Source: Abelmoschus esculentus (taxonomy: Eukaryota; Streptophyta; Magnoliopsida; Malvales; Malvaceae). Taken from it: DNA of 64,000 bases. Shown here piece by piece: positions 21,946 to 34,600 of this stretch. The stretch's first letter is position 1; every line of letters begins with the position of its first letter. The position numbers were made by a program, and so were the translations under genes. The notes beneath the pieces were generated by a model. It was not told the origin of the DNA. It searched no databases and was given only the letters and a program-made list of their open reading frames with translations. Location: positions 20,243,001 to 20,307,000 of the forward strand of contig JAUCBN010000022.1 in NCBI GenBank assembly GCA_035048815.1. Reading direction: 5' to 3'.

Positions 21946-23500
21946 ATGTTATCAATAAAAAACCCTAACCCTAGCTCAGACTTGGAGACAGTCAAAAGGA
22001 GGAGCACTCGTGCTTATGCTGCTCCTTCTCCAATGCCACTCGGTTTGCAGACTGACTTACGAAGCAGACCGCATTCTAACAGACTCTCTCTCGCCGCTAC
22101 AAAAGGATTCGCCATAGGTTTTCGTTCCTTCCATTCACGACTTACCTTCAATCACTCCGTCGTCGCTTGCGCAGCTTCCCATGAGGAATCAGTGAGTGAG
22201 CTATAATTCAGAACTAGAAGTAGAGAGAGAAAAGGATGGAGTGGAGAGCGAAGAAGAATCAAATGAAGCATGGAAACTAGCATTGCAGGCGTTCAAAGAA
22301 CAAGCTTTGAAGATGCAAACCGTATCCATGGAAGCTTACAAAGTTCACTCCAAGAAAGCTTTGATTACTCTGAAAGAAACTTCGGAGCAGCTCAAGATTC
22401 AAGCTGAAAAGGCTAGAGACGATTTGAATGAAATAGTCAAAGAAATGGATGAAGAAGGCAAGGAATACCTCTCAACTGCAGCCGAGAATTCCCCTCCCGA
22501 GGTCAAAGAAATGGTAGAAACATTATCTTCCTCCACTGACGATTTCAACGACGTTTCCAAAGTTCTCGACTTTCACGTTGGGATACCCTACGGTATGCTG
22601 CTATTTGCGTTGGAATTTTTCAAATTCATTTTTATAGGATATATGTTCCATTAATTCAACCATTGAAACATCTTTTGTGTGTTTGGGTTTGCAGGTTTTG
22701 TTCTTCCAGTTGGAGGATTCCTTTCTTTCATGGTAACGGGGAGCATACCTGCCATTAGGTTTGGCATCATTCTGGGTGGAGCTCTTTTGTCTTTAAGTGT
22801 ATTAAGCTTAAAATCATATCAAAGAGGAGAGTCTTCTCCTCTTGCCACTAATGGACAAGCAGGTTGCTACGTTTTTCTTAATTTACAATACTTTTTTACA
22901 TTCTTATTTCTTAATAAGATGAGACTACTATTACTAGTGTTTTATTTATGGGATTATGTTTTCTGCAGTGATCTCATCTTTATTATTCTTGAGGGAGTTG
23001 ATCTTGCTGGTTCGGGTGGGGCTTTTGTCTCTGTGTAGATAGCGTTGTTTCTATCTGATTGTCAACCAATATTCTTTATCATTAATCATTATTGTTTGCC
23101 TTTGTTCTGATTATTTTTTGCAGAGATCAAATCTGTTTACCTTTCTCACAACCTTAATCAGGTCCATATAATTCTTTCCATTTGTTTAAATTTGTGTTGT
23201 TCATACTTGAAAATTAGCGGGTGATTCTTACTTCTATATGACTAAGGGTGTAATGTTGATGACAACAAGTTTCCAACCCTTAGTTTTTTTTTTAAAACAT
23301 TTGCTGCATGTCTTAATGTTAGTTAGCACAAAATCTCTCAAGATATATTGGAGCTTTAGTTTGTGAAGGAACTTTAATTGCAGTAAATAAAAGTTGTCTG
23401 ACAACTTGATTTCATATGCAGTGGTGCGGTGGTGGCATTTTATGTTTTTAAGCTTTTATCGAAGGACAAGCCACGCATGGAACCTGGGACTGATAATTGA
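21946..23500 (+). CDS. FAX3: FATTY ACID EXPORT 3-like chloroplast envelope protein
   Basis: Model: exon 1 21946-22195, exon 2 22212-22592, then 22695-22862, 22969-23015, 23124-23161 and 23422-23500. All joints are in phase and give about 320 residues. The first ~78 residues are a Ser/Arg-rich plastid transit peptide. Then comes an acidic, helical segment (WKLALQAFKEQALKMQ, LKETSEQLKIQAEKARDDL), the long N-terminal coil typical of FAX3. The Tmem14 domain follows, with FHVGIPYG, GGFLSFMVTGSIPAIRFG, LLFLRELILL and a last helix with SGAVVAFYVFK. FAX proteins help export fatty acids across the plastid inner envelope. Oddity: only a 16-bp (or 20-bp) GT..AG piece separates exons 1 and 2. It holds a frame stop, so unless it is removed the gene is frameshifted. 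Confidence 0.82.
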
Positions 23501-26367
23501 TGTGCTCTTTTGAGGTTAGTTTATTTTGATGTGCATGTTCTGTTCTCTCTGTTTTTCCCGAAATATGTGCATGTATGCATACTATTGCATCTATGGAAAC
23601 TGCCCTGTTCATTGAGGGGAATGCCAGTGGTTTGCCTCATTTCTTCCATCATAGAAGTTCTAATCTGCAGCATATAGAGTTGGATTCCAGTATTGAGCCA
23701 ACCAATATGCCCTATTCCTAGTTGTTACATGAAAACGTAGGTTCTCATTCTAAGTACACTATGATCCGGGAAAACTACCCTCTGTGAGGCATCCTTTACT
23801 CTCAGAGCACCCACCCACCCTCTATTTTTCTGAATAGATATTGAATCTCTCTCAGGAAGTGTACTTCCATTTCTGATTCCAGTGTTGAAATATTGAAATT
23901 TTCTTTCACATTTTCTCTGAAAAGTTTTTAATCTTCAACTGACCCAGGGAAGAAAGAACATATAAATACCGTCTTAATCTTGGCTCTGAAGGAAGTAGAA
24001 TCAATAGCCAAGGAACCACAGTACAACCTTTTGATGCTGTTGAAGAATGTCAACTCACAGCATTTTTAGTTTTGAGTTGCTGTGAATCCATTGGGATAAT
24101 CTTATGGTGAATAGAGGTAATTTAAAGAATGAGTTGTATGAGTGCTTTGAATAACAGTAATGTCCATTTCTATCCTTTTAATAGGTATAAAAAGTTGAAT
24201 AAAATCTTTGTTTCACATAAAATGCTGCAGTTTGATTTTTGTTGGTTCCAAGTTGGCAGTTGAAATTAAAATGATCTTAGGATGCTTTTCTGATAAATTC
24301 TAACTGTTGTATTCACTCTGAGGAGGATCTTATGCTGTTAAGAACCATAAGCTTTGTGTATTTACAACATTATTGGTTGGTGCTAGCTTCGTTTACACGT
24401 TCTAAGCTACATCCATTGCATCAGCAGAGGACTTAGAAGAGGGGTCGTACTCCAATATCCAAATCAAGTGCTTGAATCTTCCATTTCATTCTCAAGTCCA
24501 CTGGGGATAATGGCTTGCTCCATTTCACAAGCAGTTATGTATAATATAGTAAACATGAGGTTTATGTCTGCCTTTTGAGATGATAACATTGGCAGGCTAG
24601 AGTCATCAACAGGGGGGAAAAGGTTGTAACATGTTGTGGGCTCTATCAGTTTATGCATTGGGGCCTCTAAACACCAAATGCATCTCAACAGTTGAGAGTA
24701 GAGACAATATGGATGCACAGTTGTACATTAGTTGAAGGCTTTGCCAAATGAAAATGGTCTTAAAAAGAAAGGGTAAAACATCTATAGAATAAAATCTCTC
24801 CCCTCCTATTCTCCTATAAAAGGCTTCAGGAAAAAGCCTTTTTCCCTCAAGTCCTAAATCCTACCCTAACATGCCAATGTATCTTACCACAACATTGGTT
24901 GAACTCTAAACCCTAAACCAAAGCTCTGCTTATACAAAACAACAATGAACACACAAGGCTGCATCAGATTTTTCCTATACCCTAGGCCTAGGAGATGAAT
25001 TTATACATGTACATTTTAGCTTCATCCGGGATAAAATACGACGAAACTAAGTGTCATATCAAGTGAATTCACAGAACTTGTGAATGAGGAGTCCATTTTC
25101 AGTGTATACTATTAAATAATGCAATGAAGAAATCAGGCAGAAGCATCCTAGAACCTTGGAGGAAATTTGATTGGTTTTGAATTCAAAGATCAGTGTTAGA
25201 TATATACATTCAAAAGTTGAATGAAAGAAAGAAAAACAAAGCATGGATGTTGTTTTTTCATATTCACACACGTAAACTTTGGAAAAATAAGTGTGTGCAT
25301 AGCTGAAGTCTTGTGTGGGACTTTGAATATAATACTATCAGTCTGCTTTTGTCATTTCCACAAACAAAATTAAAATATCCTTTGATCCACTGCCAGTTTT
25401 GGATTTTTCCTTTGCATCAGCCAATACGCCATGGGTGATGGGGGTGCTATGCTATATCTAGATATAATAGACTCCTACTTTAATCCATCCGTCTCTTTTC
25501 TGTAACCTAGTGCCTAATGCTAATCCATTCTTTTTCAGGTGCCGCCGTTTATATTTTACTATTATTTCATCCAACAGAATCTATATAAAACAGTAATAAA
25601 AAACTATTGTGCTTAAAGTACAATGTATCTTACCACAACACTGGAGACCACTTGTTTTGGGGGGGTTATATAACTAGTTATATTTTTCTTTATAGAAAAT
25701 TCATGGAGTAGTAGATATGATTAGATAAGAGAGATTTTGTTTGATATTGAGAAATTATTGTGATCACTGTTTCTAGTCTTACCATACAAACCAACAAGAA
25801 AGCTCAAATCTATAATGGTGTCACTTTCTCGAGAATATTTATCTGTCATCCTCAAAGATTGTGTTTTTCATTAAAAAGGAAACAGTAAATCACTCTCATG
25901 AGATCGATATATGTATATTTCATCTTTTACCACACGTTCGCTTTTCTTAAAGCAATTCACCCCAAAATGCATGACCAGGTTCAAAAGTAACCTGTTCTTC
26001 GTATCTTTATGTAGCATATAAAAAAATAACAAAATTTTCACTGTAAATATGGTTTCATCGAGTAAAATATATTCCGACTTTAAAGAATATTATTAGAAAA
26101 ATAACCTTAAATAAAAAAATGTACGCCTAAACCAAAAAGGAAGATAAAACATGGTAATAATTTCTTTTAGAAATCGAGCAACTCTTGTGCGTGTGTATAC
26201 ATGAAAAATGAGTAACAGGAAAGAGTTGCTAGCAGCACTTGGCAGCTCTATTTTTATTGCAAGAAAAATATGCGAAAACACAATATTTCTACATTACGAT
26301 TACAAGGAGATCATACAAGTAGCTTTAAAAATCATCAGCATAATAGCCAAATAAGGTGCATGCCCCA
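23501..26367. other. Intergenic stretch, no gene seen
   Basis: This holds the 3' flank of the FAX3-like gene and, towards 26.3 kb, the 3' UTR of the WRKY gene. Composition is moderately AT-rich. Open frames are short and unrecognisable. A 24-bp phrase, CAATGTATCTTACCACAACA plus YTGG, occurs near 24881 and again near 25621. I see no transposon termini. Confidence 0.5.
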
Positions 26368-28437
26368 TCAACACTCAAGAAACTCATCTAAATCTAGTAC
26401 AGAATCCACCACCTCGAAGATAACATCGTGATCAGCTGACAACACACTCATTTCGGCCGATGGATCAAACGTACTCAGATGATCAGATTCATTGTAGGTG
26501 ATGGTCTTATCATCCTCTTTGTCTTGCTGCTTTACTGAAGAGAGAAAAGGGTTGTTTGCAAAGCTGAGGATTATGGAGGAGTGGTTGGAGATGGGATGAT
26601 CGTCGACAATGAAATAAGATGAGTTGAGCATGTGTTTGCACGTGTGATCACCTAAATAAATTGTTTCATACTTTGGAGGATCATCTTCAATCATCTGGAC
26701 TTGCTTTGTTGCAACGCAGCCTTGCTCCTTGTGGGTGCATCTATAGTAGCTTCTGCAAACATATTGTACGTATAATCTCTTGGTATTAGTTTAGCAACTT
26801 AAAAGAATGAGGAGAAAAACTACTTAAGCAAGTCAAGATATAAATTATCATAATAAAATTTAACTAAATAATATGGTTAAAAGGAGAAATTATTTTATGT
26901 ACCGGTTCCACCACGTCATTCCTGGTTCTAACCACTAAAAAGTAGCCAACTATTTTTTATATTTTCCATGTCATTTTTTCAAGAATGAATCTTCACTTTT
27001 TTTATTGCCATGTAAATAGGTAGTATGTGGTTAAATAGAGATTAATTAAGAAAGAAAAAATGATATGAAAAATAAAAATTAATTGGCTATTTTTTAATAG
27101 TTAGGGATCATGGATAACGTGGTGAAATCGGTCCATAGAATAATCTCTCGGTTAAAAGAACGCTTGGAAACTAAAAAACCAGTTACTCTTAAGTTTCCTT
27201 ATTTTGAGCAAAATTTTTAATTCAACCAAATAAGGATACATTTTATTGAGGACTCGTTTTGGAGTAAAACATTGTTTGACAAAGACAAGAGTGTCTTATG
27301 TTTTCTATTTGGACAAGTCAGAAAACATGGAAAAAGTACCTTGCCTCTAAGCTGGAGCATGTCTATATGTATAGCAAACTTAGAGACTGGGTGTCTGTAT
27401 GTAACGTTTCCAGTGAACTAAAATCTATATTTTAGTTCACTGAGAAACAGTATTAGTGCAACTGTGAGTTTTGTAAGCTGTATGTCTTGTATTCAGAATG
27501 ATATTATATACTTGCTTTGTCTCTATTAAATGAAAGGGGAAAAGAGAAAAAAAACTCAAATTGGTCTATTCTTCGATATAGATTAAAGAAAATATACCAT
27601 GGATAATATCGGATGTGATGATAATCAGGGATGCAGTTAGGATTTAGGTCGAATGAACAAAACATAAAAATATAAAAAGAAATAGACTAGTATTTCCCTA
27701 GCTTGTATCATTTGTGAGGGTAATTATAAACATAAAAAAGGAGTGATGTTTTTATTCCATTCTATGTCCGAAAACATCTATTCTCCTGGAATCTTCCTCT
27801 TCCACTCTATGTAAAAGTAGAAATAGTGATCTGGTACGAAAGAGAAATTACTCACCTTGGGTAATTAGAATTTAGGATTTGTTTCTGCCCATATTTCCTC
27901 CACGCATACCCATCATCTATCAGTGCTGAGGCTATGCTTCTCCTAGCTCTTGCCCTTGCCACTGCCACACTCCTCCTGTAAATAAATTATGAGAAAACCC
28001 TAGATTCATAGCCATAACCATAGGGACTGTAATAATATTCGATTGTTCTTCCTTTTCATCCAAAACTGATATTTTGGATGAAAATAACTAAGAATAAAAT
28101 ACCTCCTTTTGCTCTTGTAAGATGCTCTTTCGTCCTTCCGAGGAGAGGCAGAAGGACTACTCTTAATGTTCTCATCTGAATCCTCCGATTTCCGACCATC
28201 GTAGCTCATCTTGTTCCCAAGCTCCTCCTTCATATTATTATCATCACCATAACTGTTTGTGCTTTTTAAAATGGAAATTGTGTTGGCAAAAGTGTTGCAG
28301 ATTTTGGTGACTAGATCTTCTCCACCCACCATACCCGAATCATCGATTGTTGATTGATTGAGCAGATCTCGTAGCTGATTTGTCAACTCCCTGCCTCGGA
28401 CAAGTTCATCGATTGCCTTGTTTGTGTTCCAAGACAT
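26368..28437 (-). CDS. Group III WRKY transcription factor
   Basis: Three exons read on the minus strand: 28103-28437, 27856-27975 and 26368-26752, all GT-AG and in phase, giving 279 residues. The start ATG (28437-28435) opens MSWNTNKAIDELVRGRELTN, the N-terminal helix common to group III WRKYs such as WRKY70/54. The DNA-binding domain is DDGYAWRKYGQKQILNSNYP followed by a C2HC zinc finger ending DHTC. The second intron falls after the PR dipeptide in the domain, as usual for this group. The finger spacing is C-X6-C-X23-H-X-C, one residue shorter than the canonical C-X7-C. The tail is acidic and Ser-rich (DLDEFLEC), suited to activation. Relatives act in defence and senescence downstream of salicylic acid; that role is inferred. 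Confidence 0.92.
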
Positions 28438-29720
28438 GTTTTCCCACCAAATCCTGTTTTTCTTTTCTTTTTTGGGTAATGTTATTAAGCCAACTGCAAG
28501 CTGGACAGGGTGAAAGAGAAGAGCCCTAATAGTTACATCGTGAATTCACGAAAGAGACAAGAACCAAAGCAGAAGAATCAACGAATGGAGGGTATCCTTT
28601 TTCATTTCAATCCCCACGCGCCCTCACACATACTCGCTCTAACTGTTGGAAACACAACTGGTATTAATGGTACTGGATTTAATGTTCAAGGGAATAAAAA
28701 ATTAACTACAACAATATAGGTTTTCAATGATAAATTAATAGTAATAAAAATAATTTAATCATAAATATTATTTTTTGTGATAATTTTTTTGCGTGACTTT
28801 ATTAATATAAGTAATTGTGATAAACTTTTATTTGATCACATTAACAGTAGTAATTGTGACGATTATATTTTTTATAAAAAATTCTCTTTAAAAGACGGTA
28901 ATTATAACACAAAATTTAATGTCACTAAAACTTTAATACACAATAATAACGATATGTGAAATGATCACTATTATTTAAGATTTGTTGTAACAACGAAATT
29001 ACATGTTACTTATTTTTTTTTTGTTGTGATAAATTTTATCACTAATAAAAACTAAAAATAATGATAAATTAAATATTGTAACAATAATAAATATTTTTTT
29101 TATAAATAGAAAAAATTAAAGTTATCATCAACTAATTTGTCAAAAAGGTAAACTATTTTTATTAGTCTCTATTATGTGTAAGTTATTGTTTTAGTCAATT
29201 TATTTTGATTACCTTTAATCCTTATATTTTTCTAAAATTTTAGAATTTATATCATAATCTTAACGGGATACTAGCTAGTAATATAATTAAATTAAAAGGA
29301 CTAAAAATGATCAAATTAGAAAAATTAAATAAGCAACTTATGTATAATAAACTCGCTAAAAATTACTTAATATATTTATAGACTACCATTCTTGTTAAGA
29401 TCGTAATTTTAAATTTTAAATAGTATAAAATTAAATTTAAAGTGACCAAATTAAAATTTAAAGATTAATATATAATTTTAGCATAATATATGATTAAAAA
29501 ATAAAAATATTATATTATAATTAGTTTTTTTCTTAAAAAATCTAAATAGTTTCTTCTACATACAATACATACGTGCTTTGTATAAGAAATTATAAAAAAA
29601 TAGTTAAATTATTATTATAATAATTAATGTTATAATTAATACATAATTTTAAAATAAATAAAATTAGTTTTGATTATAATTTAACTTAAGTACTATTTTC
29701 TTTTCAAAAAATATCAATTT
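28438..29720. other. WRKY promoter side and AT-rich spacer
   Basis: Upstream DNA of the WRKY gene up to about 28.7 kb. Beyond that the DNA is strongly AT-rich, with scattered TGTGATAA/TTATCACA-type words (28.75-29.05 kb) and partially complementary segments around 29.13-29.35 kb that may be MITE remnants. No coding potential. Confidence 0.45.
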
Positions 29721-29724
29721 TCTT

Positions 29725-29825
29725 TTCTAGTCTAGTGGATAAGTATTGCACTCACGCCCTAAAGTTTTCAGGTTCAATCCTCCTTGAAGCTATGCATGTG
29801 CTGCATCATCTATAATTTAGAGGAA
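29725..29825 (+). repeat. tRNA-derived SINE-like sequence
   Basis: TCTAGTGGATAAG (29731-29743) resembles an internal RNA polymerase III A box, and GGTTCAATCC (29771-29780) matches the B box consensus GGTTCRANNCC. The spacing of about 28 bp between them fits a tRNA-related head. No tRNA cloverleaf folds cleanly, so a SINE head is more likely than a tRNA gene. The 3' end is not defined. Confidence 0.5.
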
Positions 29826-30699
29826 CAATATATTTTCGACACTATTTAATAAATATTTATGATAAAACATTTGTAAAAGAATAACATTAGTGTCTAAATT
29901 TAATAACAACAGACGATGAATCAAAAATATAGTCACTAAAAATTTTAGTGATCAAATTTAACATTTTTTATCATCATTTTTAATATCGTTAAAAATATAT
30001 TTTTTTTAATTTTTAGAAATTATAATTTTTTTCTCTTTCATTTTGTCCAGTCAAATTTAAAACTTTCTAAATTAATAATTAAACATTTAATATATTTTTA
30101 TTTTAGTTATTTAGACGTTAAATCATAGATGGAAGGTTGACATGTCAACCATATATGTTATTGTGAATTCATTTTACTTATATGCAAATTCAAATTTAGG
30201 ATTTCATATAAGATGTACAAACTATTAACAAAGTATATTAAAATGTAATAAGTATAAAATTTATAGAGTTTAGGGGATGCATAATTAAATTATTATAATA
30301 AAAAACTTAAAAATTTTAAGATCCATCCTTGTTTGCATGGCAGTCACATGTCATCCATGTTATTCTTTTTATCTTTTTTTCAACGATAAATGTTTTACAA
30401 TTTTACTCTTCAATCATATCGGTGTTGAAATAATCACTTTTTAGTGTGTGTTTTTTTATCACTTACAACGCCAATAAATTTATGTCATTATCTCTTACAG
30501 CTATATTAGTTTGTATTTGTCTTAAAATCATGTTAAAACTTGTAAAATTCAATCCAAAATTTTAATAAAACTGTTAAAGGAAATATAGTCATAGAACAAC
30601 CACAAAATATGCAATCCAAATTGTCAAATATTGTAGATTGATTTTGTATTATCTCTTTCCTTACCTATCAACATGCACCTAATGATGTCAGATTCAATG
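29826..30699. other. AT-rich spacer left of the LINE array
   Basis: AT-rich sequence with no open frame above background and no motif I recognise, up to where the LINE-related DNA begins abruptly near 30.70 kb. Confidence 0.5.
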
Positions 30700-31654
30700 C
30701 TTGGGACAAGGCACCACACCGCTGGCACACGCTGGATACCCCTAGGCCCCATGGGCGCTAGAGACCGAGTCCCCTCGTCGGGCATCGTCATCATCATCTC
30801 TTTGACACCGGGACAAATCTTCCGATCATCGGAAAAAGTCAAGCGATCCTTTAAGCAAATAATAGGACGAAATTTAGGTCGACGACTCACCTATGAAGCT
30901 ATCATCTTCCCCCGTATTCCATCAATGTGCGGGGAGAATGCACCATAGCATCGATATCGCATCATGTAAATAATTCTGACCACCACCTCCCCACCATCGG
31001 ATGAACTGGCCACCATGTTCCGAGTATGGGGCGACACCGCTGGCCTCCCCCAAGCCTCATGGGTGTTGGAGATCGAGCCCCCCGTCGGGCATCGGCTGGG
31101 GTCGTAGATCACTTCCCCCTAAAGAGCTAAAAAAAACTTTTCAGAAATGTCCTCAGTATACATTGAAATGTCTGAAACGGGGACACTTTTGATCTGAGCC
31201 ACCATGGTGCGCAACCGTCGGCCTGGACCAGGACACCACTGTGTGGAACGAACCAGCCCTTCATCGGAGAGGAGATACATCCATGCCGCACAATCATAAA
31301 CCCAACACCCTCACGAGAATCCTCCACATCGGACCCCCTAGCACCAAAGTCGGACCCCTCGTCCATGAACTTAACTACGATAAACAGCCCTCCGACAAGA
31401 ACGAAACCTCCATGAATCCATTTTCCGAGCACTTCTCGACCAGACAAGGCCCTCCCTTGAGCATGGTGCTTCAAAGAAGAAGAAGAAAGAGGATAGATTT
31501 CTTTCCACCGAGTAGAACCTCCATAACCACGAACCATAACCAAAGCCCTATGGTGAGGGACATCGGAAAAGCACCGACCACCACATGGCGGCCACTGATC
31601 CAGACCCCCTAAAGAGCAAACGAAACATCCTGGAAATACTCCCAGAAAACATTG
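30700..31654 (-). mobile_element. LINE copy C: 5'-region fragment only
   Basis: Read on the minus strand from 31654, this consists of one promoter-like monomer (31654 to about 31166), a second related unit (31165 to about 30790) and part of a third. All match the 5' region of LINE B (42.75-44.33 kb). Shared phrases include CCCCCTAAAGAGC, the CACCATGGTGCG palindrome and ACACCGCTGGC. It is cut at about 30.70 kb before any ORF1 sequence. Open frames across it (for example 31127-31681 minus) differ from those in the sister copies and are not genes. Confidence 0.7.
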
Positions 31655-31684
31655 TTTTTTTTTCTTGAAGGTGGATTTCATTAC

Positions 31685-34600
31685 TTAGCCATAAATGGCA
31701 TCATTGATTACAACCTCACTAATGCAATATGGAACATCAAAAGAAAATACATAAGGATCGTTCCAAGTTAAGCTCCATTTTGCAAGAAGATGTGTAGCTT
31801 TGTTTGCTTCTCGACCAACATGGACAACAAGAAAATTACTATGTTCGTTCAAAATCGAGAAGGCATCACAGAGATGATTTGTAGCAACAGATCTGTCCAA
31901 ATTGTCCGTGTTAAGCTTACCAACAATGTCTATGGAGTCGTCCTCAACAACAACAGAGTCCCAACCATTGCGAGCAGCGAGTTGGATCCCCACCGTAAAT
32001 GCACAGGCTTCCACAGTCTCGGCATTATGAACTCCTTGGAGTCGATAGGCTTGAGCGTCAAGCACTAGGCCATGCACATTACGGGCCACTACCCCCACTG
32101 ATGTCTCCCCTGTGTTAGGCAAGAATGCTGCATCAACATTGACTTTAATCTTATTTTCGTTGGGGCATTTTCAATTAACATCTCGGTTATAAGTGATCAG
32201 ATTACCCGTGTGCTCGTGTGACACCGAGTATTCTGTTGCAATAAGCTGTACATAATCCACGATCGCCTGAACCGAAATTAGTATATTATCATGGCTCTAT
32301 TTATTCCTTCGATTCCACAGAAGGATAATTAAGAATATGAACTGCTCTTTGTCAAGTTTCTTGAGCGATTCCTCTAGCCATATTTTGCAACTTGGAAACT
32401 GACCCGTAAGGAGAATAGGCGAAAGAGCAACCAAGTCAAGAGCTTCCTTGGTGGCTGGACAATCTCGGAAGGCATGCAAGCAAGTTTCAATCTCTCGGTT
32501 GCAAAGTTTACATAAACCATCAGTAAGGCCAGTCGCAACAAGTTTATGACCCGTGGGGAAGGCATCATGGCAAAGACGCTAACCAAAATTTTTTATCTTT
32601 GGCAAGGTTGGAATTTTTGCCATGGCTTTCCAAATAATCGAGGAGTCCCTGTTCTCATTGTTTTGATTAAGCAGCCATGTATAGCCTGTTTTGGTAGTAT
32701 AGTTCCCTGAAGAGTGATACCCCAAACAAGCACATCTTCAAAGACCGGAGCAATCGGGCAGTGAATGATAGCATTAGCGTCTATCTCACTAAAAACATGT
32801 CGGACTTTTAAAACGTTCCAAGCAGCAAGATCAGGTATCATAAATTCAGCAACAGAAATAGGGCACAATGGATTATCAAGGTGGTTACCTTCAATAGCAA
32901 TTGGATTAGACGCACCCCATCCATCTTTAAAGATCTTAGCCTTGCTATTAATCCTTATCCGCTAATGAAACCCATCTTTCATCACTTCTTTTGCTTTGAA
33001 GATACCACTCCAAACGAATGAGCATTTGTCACCATGCTTAGCATCAAACATATTTCCACTCAGGAAGTACTTGGCCGAGAGTACTTTAAAGCAAAGAGAG
33101 TCTTTGTTGCAAGCAAGACTCCATACTTGTTTGGCTAGTCTAGACATATTGAATGTTTTTAGATCTCTGAATCCAAGGCCTCCAACATTTTTTGGTTGAC
33201 ACAGTTTGCTCCAAGCTACATGTGGCCATTCTTTTTCTTTATGATTACCAGACCACCAGAACTTTCTTGTTATTGAGACCATGGGGTTAATGATGCAATC
33301 TGGAAGCAGAAAGCAAGACATTGCATAAGCGGGGATGGCTTGAGCGACAGATTTAATAAGGACCTCTCTACCTCCATACAACAACAAACTCCTTGTCCAA
33401 TTAGAAACTTTTTTCTCCATATTATTCCCCAAGTATCCGAGCGCATCAATTTTGTCTTTCCCAACAATCAGAGGGAGTCCAAGGTAATGCCCGACATCTT
33501 GTTCTTCCCTCATGCCGAGTGCCTCCTTAATGGACAATTTACTTAGCTCGCTCATACCATTGCTAAAGTAAATGAAAGACTTGTCCATATTAACTTTTTG
33601 CTCGGAAGAGCTTTCGTACATGGAAAGGACTTGCTTCAATTGTAACGCTTCCTCCTTAGAATTTTTGATGAACAAAAGACAGTCATCCGCATAGAGGAGG
33701 TGATTCACCCTCAGCCCTTGTAGGCTTGCTCGGATACCTTTGATTCGCCCTCTTTCTTGTTCTTTTAATAATACAGCCGAGAGCCCCTCTGTACAAAAGA
33801 GAAAGAGATAGGGTGATAGAGGATCGCCTTGTCGCAATCCTCTTGATGGTCCAAAGGCATCAGAAATCACACCATTAAGCTTAATACAATATGAAACAGA
33901 AGAAACACAAGACATTACAATATCGATCCATTTCGAGGCAAAGCCTATTTTGGCCATAATATCCACAAAAAAGTGTCACTTCACCCGATCATAGGCCTTC
34001 TCCATATCCAGCTTTATTGCGGCTCCCTTGTTAGGGCCATTTTTTGATCCCTTAAGATAGTGCATCAGCTCGTGAGCCACAATAATGTTATCCGAGATTA
34101 ACCGTCTCGATAAAAAGACACTCTGATTCTCTGCAATGCAGTCAAACATGATTGGCTTCAATCGATTAACAAGGACCTTGGAGTAGGTTTTGTACACCAT
34201 GTTGCACAGGCTTATGGGACGGAAGTGCTTCATAAGAGATGGCTCCCCAACTTTTGGAATAAGAACAATCACAGTTCTATTAACTTCATTCATGCTAATA
34301 TTGCCATTCAACAGATCAAGGCAAAGACGAGTGAAATCATGATTGAGAACCTTCCAAAATTTCCTAAAAAAGGAAGTAGGGAGACCGTCAATACCTGGGG
34401 ATTTGTTCGGGTGTATTTGGAAGAAAGCTTTATGAACTTCTGTAACAATAAAGTTCACACATAGTTTATTGTTCATCTCAGAAGTGACACAGCTTTCAAC
34501 CACCTGGAGGATCAGTTCCGAGGATGATCCACCATTTGTTTGGAACAAATCAGAGAAGAACTTGGTTGCCACATCAAATACCTTCTCATCACCTTCAACC

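Noticed and set aside
29731..29790. Functional tRNA gene
   Set aside because: The A and B boxes are present but no acceptor or anticodon stems pair, so it is better read as a SINE head.
31127..31681. 184-codon minus-strand open frame
   Set aside because: It lies within the LINE 5' monomers, is not kept in the sister monomers in the same frame, and has no recognisable domain.
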